Source: CAYOVG01 sp964407285
Lineage (GTDB): Bacteria; Desulfobacterota; Syntrophobacteria; Syntrophobacterales; Syntrophobacteraceae
Direction: 5' to 3'
NCBI GenBank assembly: GCA_964407285.1
Contig: CAYOVG010000038.1
Location: forward strand, 1-28,728
Length of the DNA: 28,728 nucleotides
A model generated the notes under the pieces. The model searched no databases and was not told the DNA's origin. It saw only the letters and a list, made by a program, of their open reading frames with translations. Each line of letters begins with the position of its first letter. Position 1 is the first letter of the stretch. Below, one piece after another: positions 22,479-28,728 of this stretch. The translations under genes were made by a program, and so were the position numbers.

Positions 22479-23255
22479 TTACACTTCTCTTTTGCGCCTT
22501 ACTTCCCTCGAATCTCTCTTCCAGTCGCTTCCTCCCTTTTTGCCTTTCTTTCCTCCCTTGCTCTGGCCATGGTGAGGGCCCTTACCCGAAGCGTCGTAAA
22601 AATGGCTCGGGTCGACGAAGAAAGACCCCGGGGTCGCGGGAGCAGTGGCTGCGGCCGGCTGCTTATCTTTCTTCCGATCGGCGACTTCCGCCAGTTCGTC
22701 TTCGCGCACCGTGGGCAGCGCAAGGTAAGCGGCGGATATGGATTCGGCGAGGTAGAGGCCTGAATCCGCCATCCGGAAGAGCGCGCCTTCCAGGGCCGCC
22801 TTCTTTGCATGAACTTCGGCGACGAGAGGGGCGTTGTCACGTCTTTTTCCTACTCGCAACGCCATCTCCCGGTCAGTGAAAAGCGGCAGGTATGCGCGGT
22901 TCCCGGAGGGGGAGAGTCCTTTTCGGGATACAGCCGGGTAGCGTTTGAGCGGAAAGGCGTGATAGAGCCTCTCCGGGGGATCGACAACGGGGTAGGACGG
23001 TTGGGGGGAATCGCCCTTCAGGTGCAGCTTCGAACCCTCCAGCGCGAAGGGAAGATCCAATCCGAGGTAAGCCAGTTCCCGCAGATGGGCTTCGCGAACG
23101 AAGCGAAGCGAAGCATCCTCCTGCAATGCCCAATACAGCTCCTTCCAGGGCATGGCGCCGTCCGGGTCCCAGAAGAGTCCATACTCGCCGGGAGCGTGGA
23201 ATGCTATATACTGCAGTGTTTTTGCCAGTGTTTTCGGCATGTAGTGCGCCGCCAT
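22479..23255 (-). CDS. Divergent RNA 2'-phosphotransferase (KptA/Tpt1)-like protein
   Basis: A 258-residue protein matching KptA/Tpt1 in outline, the family that removes a 2'-phosphate from RNA using NAD. LAKTLQYIAFHAPGEYGL corresponds to the KFLSFVLRHKPEAIGI segment, PPERLYHAF to PPQFLYHGT, TDREMALRVGKR to the ADEATARKVGARH segment, and FRMADSGLYLAE to the ENGVWLT region. The first catalytic Arg of the RH pair is Phe19 while His20 is kept. The Arg and GHS block before PPxxLYH is replaced by LHLKGDS. Activity is therefore doubtful or altered. A low-complexity tail (PAAATAPA then KGGKKGKKGG) follows, suggesting nucleic-acid binding. The start is fixed by GAGGAG seven bases upstream. Confidence 0.72.
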   Translation of the reverse strand: MAAHYMPKTLAKTLQYIAFHAPGEYGLFWDPDGAMPWKELYWALQEDASLRFVREAHLRELAYLGLDLPFALEGSKLHLKGDSPQPSYPVVDPPERLYHAFPLKRYPAVSRKGLSPSGNRAYLPLFTDREMALRVGKRRDNAPLVAEVHAKKAALEGALFRMADSGLYLAESISAAYLALPTVREDELAEVADRKKDKQPAAATAPATPGSFFVDPSHFYDASGKGPHHGQSKGGKKGKKGGSDWKRDSREVRRKREV

Positions 23256-23306
23256 CTCAAACTCCTCACTGATTATTTCTGTGCGTGGATATCTCCATCG
23301 AAATAC

Positions 23307-23312
23307 ATTATA
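23307..23312 (-). promoter_or_regulatory. Candidate -10 element for the KptA-like gene
   Basis: A perfect TATAAT on the minus strand, about 52 bases before the ATG at 23255. No good -35 hexamer is spaced correctly, so this is tentative. Confidence 0.35.
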
Positions 23313-23479
23313 CACACCCCGCGAATACAATGGATGCCTCATTCATTTCACCTGATCCATGCCTACCTTCCATATATATAACAGATAGCGGACAAAGTGA
23401 GCACATCCGAGAGAGGTTGGATCGTCATGGTTCAATTTTTAGTTCGACATCAACTATTTATGTTTACGGAGGGACGGTT

Positions 23480-24091
23480 ATGACAGCCAGACCGGTTTCA
23501 TATATTACGGCCATTGCCCTCGCATTCTTCCTGTTCGGTTGCCAGACGATGCCGATGCGGGAACACAGGGGCGCAATGGTGGGAGCCGGCGTGGGCGGCG
23601 CCGGCGGCGCCGCGGCCGGAGGACTGATCGGCGGTGACGCGCAAAGCGCGGCAATCGGCGGTCTTCTCGGAGCCGCCATCGGCGGCGCTGTCGGCCACTA
23701 CGCTTACGACCAGAGGAGGACGCGCGAGGAGACCATCCGGCAGTACGGCTACTATGATCCATCACGAGGCACAATCGTGTCCATCGAAAAATCGATCGTG
23801 GAACCCAATGTTGTACGGCCCGGCGACCGGATCAACCTCGGGATGACCTATGCCGTCATCACTCCCGACCCACGCATAACCACCACCGTCGTGGAATCGA
23901 GAGAAGTGTCCATCGACGGACGGGTGATAGCCCGGCCGGAGAATGAGGTCGTGAGGTCGGGAGGGACTTACTATTCCAGTGTTCCTCTCCGGTTGCCCCC
24001 GAATGCTCCCAGGGGGACCTATACGGTAACCGATGTGGTCCAGGTCGAGGGCAGGGCCGATACGCGCCAGAGTTCCTTTGAAGTCAGGTAA
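23480..24091 (+). CDS. Glycine-zipper outer-membrane lipoprotein
   Basis: A 203-residue lipoprotein. The signal peptide ends in the lipobox LFGC, with lipidated Cys21. Residues about 31-72 are a glycine zipper (GAGVGGAGGAAAGGLIGG, then AAIGGLLGAAIGGAVGHYAY), as in SlyB/OmpA-associated lipoproteins. The following domain (about 95-203) is beta-rich with ARPENEVVRSGGTYYSSVPL and a final strand SSFEVR; I do not recognise it by name. A likely envelope-structure or stress role is inference from the family. The start has GGAGGGA seven bases upstream. It is divergent from the KptA-like gene and is followed by a CACGAAA-type hairpin. Confidence 0.85.
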   Translation: MTARPVSYITAIALAFFLFGCQTMPMREHRGAMVGAGVGGAGGAAAGGLIGGDAQSAAIGGLLGAAIGGAVGHYAYDQRRTREETIRQYGYYDPSRGTIVSIEKSIVEPNVVRPGDRINLGMTYAVITPDPRITTTVVESREVSIDGRVIARPENEVVRSGGTYYSSVPLRLPPNAPRGTYTVTDVVQVEGRADTRQSSFEVR

Positions 24092-24128
24092 CTCGCCTGT
24101 CTTTACCACGAAATCTCTAAAAGCATTG

Positions 24129-24198
24129 ACCACGAAAAACACGAAAGGCGCGAAAACGGGATCATACCCCTTTCGCGCCTTTTCATCTTATTCGTGGT
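24129..24198. repeat. Second CACGAAA-type inverted repeat
   Basis: Outer arms ACCACGAA (24129-24136) and TTCGTGGT (24191-24198) enclose AAAGGCGCGAAA paired perfectly with TTTCGCGCCTTT, with a 15-base loop. The left arm shares the first 18 bases with the element at 15912. It lies between the convergent lipoprotein and ettA genes and could act as a terminator. Confidence 0.8.
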
Positions 24199-24242
24199 TG
24201 AAAGCTTTGCTGCTTGCGGCTTCATGCATTTAGTGGACTGAA

Positions 24243-25928
24243 TCAAGCCCTTGTGAGTTGCCGGTATTTGATCCTGTGGGGCTGATCGGCCGCGGCTCCG
24301 AGACGGGCCTTTCTATCGGCTTCGTATTCGGAATAATTCCCGTCGAACCACACAACGTTGCTGTCCCCTTCAAAAGCCAGTATATGCGTGGCGATGCGGT
24401 CCAGGAACCAGCGGTCGTGGCTGATGACCACCGCACAGCCGGCAAAGTTTTCCAGTGCGTCTTCCAGCGCCCGCATGGTGTTCACGTCCAGGTCGTTGGT
24501 GGGTTCGTCCAGGAGAATCACGTTGCCGCCCGATTTGAGCATGCGGGCCAGGTGGACCCGGTTGCGCTCCCCTCCGGAGATCATGCCGACCTTTTTTTGC
24601 TGGTCCGTGCCGGAGAAGTTGAACTGCGCCACGTAAGCGCGGGAATTGACCTGCCTGTTTCCCAGTTCAATGACGTCGTCACCGTCCGATATGGCCTGCC
24701 ATATCGTTTTGTCGGGGTCCAGGGCATCCCGGCTCTGTTCGACATACGCGGGCTTGACCGTGTCGCCGACCCTGAAGCTGCCGGAATCGGGGCTCTCCAG
24801 GCCGGTGATCATCCGGAACAACGTGGTCTTTCCAGCGCCGTTCGGGCCGATGATCCCCACGATTCCTCCCGGCGGCAGCGAGAACGTCAGTCCTTCCATC
24901 AAAATCCGGTCTCCGTAGGCTTTGGATACCTCCTTGGCTTCTATGACGACGTTCCCGAGACGGGGTCCCGGTGGAATGAAGATCTCGAGGTCTTTCGCTC
25001 TCTTCTCGTTTTCCTGCCCGAGGAGAGCTTCATAGGAATTGATCCGGGCCTTCGATTTGGCGTGCCGTCCCTTGGGCGACATTCTGATCCATTCGAGTTC
25101 GCGCTGGAGGGTTTTCTGGCGTTCGGTTTCGGTTTTTTCCTCCTGTTTGAGGCGGGTCTGCTTCTGCTCGAGCCAGGACGAATAGTTGCCATGCCACGGA
25201 ATTCCCTGTCCCCGGTCCAGTTCGAGTATCCATTCCGCGACATTGTCCAGGAAGTACCGGTCGTGCGTGACGGCGATGATGGTGCCCGGGTATCTTTTCA
25301 AGTGCTGCTCCAGCCACGCCACCGTCTCGGCGTCCAGGTGGTTGGTCGGTTCGTCCAGGAGAAGAATGTCGGGTTGTTGCAGCAGCAGGCGGCACAGCGC
25401 CACACGGCGTTTCTCGCCTCCGGACAGGATCTTGACCGGAGTATCGCCGGGAGGACACCGCAGAGCATCCATGGCCATTTCGAGCCGCGAATCGAGGTCC
25501 CAGGCATCCATCGCATCCAGCTTTTCCTGTACTTCACCCTGGCGCTCGATCAGCTTGTTCATTTCGTCGTCGGACATCGGATTGGCGAACTGCTCGTTGA
25601 TGCTGTTGAACTCGTTCAGCAGATCCACCGCCGCCTGAACTCCCTCACCGACAACGTCCCGCACCGTCTTTGCGTCGTCGAGTTGCGGCTCCTGCTCCAG
25701 GTACCCTATCGTGTGGCCCGGAGAGAGAATCGTCTTCCCGTTGAACTCCGTGTCCACTCCGGCCAGGATGCGGAGCAGGGAACTCTTCCCGGAGCCGTTG
25801 AGCCCGAGGACGCCTATCTTTGCGCCATAGAAGTAGGAAAGATATATGTCTTTGAGAATGGGCTTCTTGTCGTAGTACTTGCTGACACCCACCATGGAAT
25901 AGATGACTTTGTTCGGTTCATTGCTCAT
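24243..25928 (-). CDS. ettA: Energy-dependent translational throttle protein EttA (ABC-F)
   Basis: A 561-residue soluble ABC-F ATPase that binds the ribosomal E site and gates the first elongation steps according to ATP/ADP. Two ABC cassettes are present: Walker A GLNGSGKS at 42-49 and GPNGAGKT near 357, signature motifs LSGGEKRR and ISGGERNR, Walker B LLLDEPTN and ILLDEPTN, and switch histidines in VTHDRYF and ISHDRWF. The first cassette contains the EttA arm (QFANPMSDDEMNKLIERQG) and the inter-domain linker holds the basic RMSPKGRHAKSKARIN segment typical of EttA. Length matches the family (about 555). It begins 15 bases after the stop of the upstream hypothetical gene, so the two are probably cotranscribed. 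Confidence 0.97.
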   Translation of the reverse strand: MSNEPNKVIYSMVGVSKYYDKKPILKDIYLSYFYGAKIGVLGLNGSGKSSLLRILAGVDTEFNGKTILSPGHTIGYLEQEPQLDDAKTVRDVVGEGVQAAVDLLNEFNSINEQFANPMSDDEMNKLIERQGEVQEKLDAMDAWDLDSRLEMAMDALRCPPGDTPVKILSGGEKRRVALCRLLLQQPDILLLDEPTNHLDAETVAWLEQHLKRYPGTIIAVTHDRYFLDNVAEWILELDRGQGIPWHGNYSSWLEQKQTRLKQEEKTETERQKTLQRELEWIRMSPKGRHAKSKARINSYEALLGQENEKRAKDLEIFIPPGPRLGNVVIEAKEVSKAYGDRILMEGLTFSLPPGGIVGIIGPNGAGKTTLFRMITGLESPDSGSFRVGDTVKPAYVEQSRDALDPDKTIWQAISDGDDVIELGNRQVNSRAYVAQFNFSGTDQQKKVGMISGGERNRVHLARMLKSGGNVILLDEPTNDLDVNTMRALEDALENFAGCAVVISHDRWFLDRIATHILAFEGDSNVVWFDGNYSEYEADRKARLGAAADQPHRIKYRQLTRA

Positions 25929-25943
25929 CGGCTCGATATCCTC

Positions 25944-27941
25944 TTAGGGTTCCTCTTGAAATGATAGTAAATCCGGGTTCGAGACAATCCGGCGTCTCAA
26001 TTCCTCCGTGTCCGTTTCTTCCATACGGCGCAGAATTCCGTCCCACCTGCGGCGGATTGACCCCGGCTCCGTCGAGCGGTCCATGAAGAAAGACCGTAGC
26101 CTGTCGGAAGAGTCAAGCAAAAGTTGCTGCATCCTGGCGATCTCATCCGCCAGGGATGAGGCGAAGCGATCGATGGCTGTCGATATTGATTCCGCTTTAA
26201 CCCCTAGGTCCACGGCCTTTTGCAGGTGTCCGGAAAGACGGGAAATATACTGCGGCAGCATCGCCGTCATCGGCGTATCCCAATCGGTGAAGGAACCGGT
26301 CGTTTCTGCAATGATGAGCCGGTTCGGGCGTCCTTTCTCATCGGTCTGGATGATCTCGTCACCGTCGTCGAAATAGGCCTGGTGCGTAACCGGAGAGGCC
26401 CTTCCAATCGTCAGGCTGACCGCGGCCGCCACGCCGAGAAGCCTGGCGAGGTCCTCGATGAATCCGGCTTTGCCGTAGTACGCCGGCGGGATTTTGTCCG
26501 TGACGATGCCGGGTACATATTGACGGTCGAAGAAGAAGACGGGAATTCTCCCCAGGCCGGGGTAGTCCACCTCGAAACGGATTTCGGTGTACCGGAGCAA
26601 CGGGATGCCGAGTTCACCCGCGGCGTTCAGGCGGTCGAAGATGTAATCACGGTATTGGATCGTCTCATATACCGCCTGCATGTACGGTATGCCCATCCGG
26701 ATGCGGTGCATGACATCCCATTTCATCATCCGCACCAGCCTGATGTTCTCGATTCCATCGGGTTGGCCGAGCACCACGAGGAAAACCTCCCGTTCCTCGC
26801 CGGTGCGGTCCCTGCGAGTCTGGGACGACTCGACGCGGCCCACGTTGATGAACTCGAGACCGGGCCATGTCCGCCGATAATGGTCTATGAGGCCACGTAC
26901 ATGCGGTTCGACATTGCTCTCGAAAACAGGTTCGCCTGCCGCTATGCGTGCTCCCGGAAGCCACCGGACGTTCAGATGAAACTCCGGACTAAGGCCGAGC
27001 GCCCATTCCTCGAGCATTTTCTCATTGATATCGTACAGGCGGCAGAACATGGTCGTTCTCCACCCATGGCAGTCCTCCCGGTCGCTCACGAGTTCAGGGC
27101 CTGCTGCTTCGGAAAAATCCCCGGCAAAGGCGTCGAACAACCGGGTGGCCGCTTCGACATCCGCGGCGGTGGATGCCGATTCCAGTGCGGTTGTGAGGTC
27201 GATCAGCTTATCGAATCGTAGCGCCTTGTCCGCGGGCAGCAAAAAATTCAACTCGCGGGCTCCCTGTTTGTTTACGAGGCCGCCGAGCATTACGATTTCC
27301 TTCAACTGCGCGAGCGCTTCGACGGGGTCCCCGGTCAGCAACGGGCGAATGCGGACGAATTCTTCGTATGTGAGGAACCGTCCGCCGGTTGGAGCATTCT
27401 GATAATAGGTTGCCCCGGTCCCGACATGTACCCGGCTTGACGTGATGTAGGAGCAGATTTCCTCGATGGAATGCGGAGGCGGTGAAATCCTCCAACTCTC
27501 GCCCCTGCGCCTCAGCTTGCGCCTGATGGACGCCAGTTGAATACCCGTAAATTGAATCCTGTCCTTCGGCAGGATTTGCTGGAGCATCTCATCCGCGGCG
27601 AATATCCTGTCCATGTCGTCGGGGTTCGATCGGATGAGAACGGTCCCGTTCCTGATGAGAAGTGAGACCGCATCCGTGAAAATATCCAGTTCCTCTTCGC
27701 TGCTCAGGTCCCCGTTCCCGCTTTCGAGGAGCTTACTGCGCCGGAATTCGATCATCGCCATGGTCTGCATGGCGTGAATGCTTCTGCCCGTAATGACCGT
27801 CCGGTACTTCGGGAACGCGGACGCAATCGGACTGAGCGAGACCCCCTGCTCGTCCACGGCAAAAAGGTCCGGACCGATAATAGTAATTCCGCCTATGCTG
27901 CGGAGTTCGAATGATTCCATGAATACACTGCCGGCGGTCAT
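25944..27941 (-). CDS. Large protein of unknown function
   Basis: A 665-residue protein I do not recognise. No signal peptide, transmembrane helix or nucleotide-binding loop is apparent. It begins with FELRSIGGITIIGPDLFAVD. A basic patch IRRKLRRRGE lies near 142, and an aromatic, Arg-rich middle part contains GWRTTMFCRLYDINEKMLEE near 290 and RLVRMMKWDVMHRIRMGIPY near 405. The last 120 residues are charged and probably helical, suggesting a coiled coil. Codon use and an unbroken long frame support a real gene. The start is uncertain: ATG 27941, ATG 27920 or TTG 27950 are possible, none with a good ribosome site. Close linkage to ettA gives a weak hint of a role near translation, nothing more. 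Confidence 0.75.
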   Translation of the reverse strand: MTAGSVFMESFELRSIGGITIIGPDLFAVDEQGVSLSPIASAFPKYRTVITGRSIHAMQTMAMIEFRRSKLLESGNGDLSSEEELDIFTDAVSLLIRNGTVLIRSNPDDMDRIFAADEMLQQILPKDRIQFTGIQLASIRRKLRRRGESWRISPPPHSIEEICSYITSSRVHVGTGATYYQNAPTGGRFLTYEEFVRIRPLLTGDPVEALAQLKEIVMLGGLVNKQGARELNFLLPADKALRFDKLIDLTTALESASTAADVEAATRLFDAFAGDFSEAAGPELVSDREDCHGWRTTMFCRLYDINEKMLEEWALGLSPEFHLNVRWLPGARIAAGEPVFESNVEPHVRGLIDHYRRTWPGLEFINVGRVESSQTRRDRTGEEREVFLVVLGQPDGIENIRLVRMMKWDVMHRIRMGIPYMQAVYETIQYRDYIFDRLNAAGELGIPLLRYTEIRFEVDYPGLGRIPVFFFDRQYVPGIVTDKIPPAYYGKAGFIEDLARLLGVAAAVSLTIGRASPVTHQAYFDDGDEIIQTDEKGRPNRLIIAETTGSFTDWDTPMTAMLPQYISRLSGHLQKAVDLGVKAESISTAIDRFASSLADEIARMQQLLLDSSDRLRSFFMDRSTEPGSIRRRWDGILRRMEETDTEELRRRIVSNPDLLSFQEEP

Positions 27942-28047
27942 CTTTCGCAATCACATTACGGCATGGTTCACGGTCGGTTTGTTGCAGCGCCGCCAAAGAA
28001 ACACCCGACGCCCGAATGCCGCCCCGTTTTGAACCACGCCCGCTGTT

Positions 28048-28086
28048 AGGTCAATCTCACGCGCGTGAAGTGTATCATGTTGACCT
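28048..28086. other. Palindromic intergenic motif, possible operator
   Basis: AGGTCAA (28048-28054) and TTGACCT (28080-28086) form inverted half-sites flanking a perfect 12-bp palindrome, TCACGCGCGTGA (28057-28068). The motif lies about 110-145 bases upstream of the unknown minus-strand gene. The rest of the gap between that gene and 28229 shows nothing recognisable. Confidence 0.35.
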
Positions 28087-28228
28087 GAAGCCTGCAAAGG
28101 GCTTGCGCACAAGGAAATGAAAGAGGGAGATAAAAGGGAAACCCGTCACCTTGCATCCCGTTGATAATCCTCTTCAATCGGGATGCCGGCGCAGTTGGGC
28201 GATCCATGGGCGATCCACGGACATTCTC

Positions 28229-28459
28229 TTACTCGGAAAGGTACTTCATGATGAATTCAAGCAGAATTTGCCCCTGTTCCGTAGGGACCGTCCCCATCCC
28301 CCGGCATATCGGGCATACCTGTTCGTTGTCGAGCACCGAAGATTCCTCGGGAGAGACCCCGGCGCCTTCATCCCACCATACGACGCATTCCCGTTTGTAC
28401 ACCCGTCCCCTGCCGCCGCATGCGGGACACGACTCTTCAAGATCTTCAGGTTTTAACAT
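28229..28459 (-). CDS. Small DnaJ-type zinc-finger protein
   Basis: A 76-residue protein with two cysteine pairs of the DnaJ central-domain type: Cys11 and Cys14 in CPACGGRG, and Cys49 and Cys52 in CPICRGMG. Cys25 lies between them. The four paired cysteines could bind one zinc ion. The last 20 residues (QGQILLEFIMKYLSE) look helical. It has no J domain, so it is a stand-alone zinc-ribbon protein, perhaps a chaperone-like or protein-interaction module. It lies 29 bases downstream of the flagellin gene on the same strand, which may hint at a flagellar link. The ribosome site is weak. Confidence 0.7.
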   Translation of the reverse strand: MLKPEDLEESCPACGGRGRVYKRECVVWWDEGAGVSPEESSVLDNEQVCPICRGMGTVPTEQGQILLEFIMKYLSE

Positions 28460-28488
28460 AATCCGGATCTACACCACTCCATCCACAC

Positions 28489-28728
28489 CTACTGGCCGAT
28501 CAACTGCATTATCTGCTGAGTAGCCTGGTTTGCCTGGGACAGCATGGCTATGCCGGACTGCTGCAGAATCTGGTTCTTGGTGAATTGGGTCATTTCATAG
28601 GCCATGTCCACGTCGCGGATGGCGGACTCGGATGCAGTGAAGTTCTCGATGCTGACGGCCAGGTTTTCCATCGTGTACTGCAGCCTGTTCTGGTAGGCGC
28701 CTACCTTCGCCATGTAGTTGTTGACGCT
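28489..28728 (-). CDS. fliC: Flagellin, C-terminal part (5' end beyond right edge)
   Basis: The last 79 residues of a flagellin; the frame is open at the right edge. The D0/D1 C-terminal helix is clear: GAYQNRLQYTMENLAVSIEN, ASESAIRDVDMAYEMTQFTK, then ILQQSGIAMLSQANQATQQI and the end MQLIGQ. The SRIRD-type ASESAIRDVDMA core and the QANQ segment are universal flagellin features. The cell is therefore probably flagellated or at least carries a flagellin gene. Other flagellar genes are outside the window. Confidence 0.97.
   Translation of the reverse strand, partial: SVNNYMAKVGAYQNRLQYTMENLAVSIENFTASESAIRDVDMAYEMTQFTKNQILQQSGIAMLSQANQATQQIMQLIGQ

Noticed and set aside
24258..25964. 568-codon plus-strand frame opposite ettA
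   Set aside because: Complementary shadow of an ABC-F ATPase with complete Walker and signature motifs on the minus strand.
1..28728. CRISPR arrays, transposases, phage genes or rRNA
   Set aside because: No regularly spaced repeats, transposase motifs, phage structural genes or rRNA sequence were seen; the repeats present are tandem or palindromic.

Overview
The window reads as chromosome of a GC-rich, anaerobic, syntrophic deltaproteobacterium. The class I two-subunit fumarase, the fumarate reductase/succinate dehydrogenase built with HdrB- and HdrC-like subunits, the deltaproteobacterial-type flagellin and the general gene style fit Syntrophobacter (S. fumaroxidans-like). That identification is inference from gene content; no marker gene for taxonomy is present.

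Layout. 1-2861: two divergent cyclic-di-GMP genes (a REC-GGDEF-REC response regulator cut by the left edge, and an EAL/HDOD protein). 2936-8275: an exported PRC-barrel protein, alanine dehydrogenase and MnmG on the minus strand, then a divergent radical SAM protein. 8276-9824: a nested-hairpin element, an orphan GspG-type pseudopilin with a near-consensus promoter, tRNA-Leu(UAG), and behind the tRNA a decayed XRE antitoxin. 9825-11483: a glycosyltransferase with an octapeptide-repeat linker and a TPR-like tail. 11529-15903: an aromatic amino acid operon (pheA-aroD-aroE-aroA) preceded by what looks like a complete ribosome-mediated attenuator. 16008-22369: an operon for fumarase (two subunits), HdrC-like, HdrB-like, FrdB-like and FrdA-like proteins, followed by a periplasmic carbonic anhydrase. 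22479-24091: a divergent KptA/Tpt1-like protein and a glycine-zipper lipoprotein. 24243-28728 (all minus): EttA, a large unrecognised protein, a small DnaJ-type zinc-finger protein and the C-terminus of a flagellin.

How the genes work together. The fumarase and fumarate reductase genes catalyse malate-fumarate-succinate interconversion, the steps of the methylmalonyl-CoA route of propionate oxidation that include its energetically hardest electron transfer. The aro operon supplies common shikimate steps plus the phenylalanine branch and appears to be controlled by charging of tRNA-Tyr and tRNA-Phe.

The most striking observation is at 11603-11750: a 25-codon leader peptide containing FYFYYFYY, a perfect 12-bp terminator hairpin, and alternative pairings that fit a classical four-segment attenuator directly upstream of pheA. 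Other items worth checking are an FrdA whose covalent-FAD histidine is replaced by Asn, a KptA homologue lacking its catalytic RNA-binding arginine, a nested hairpin at 8437-8514, and two related CACGAAA-rich inverted repeats.
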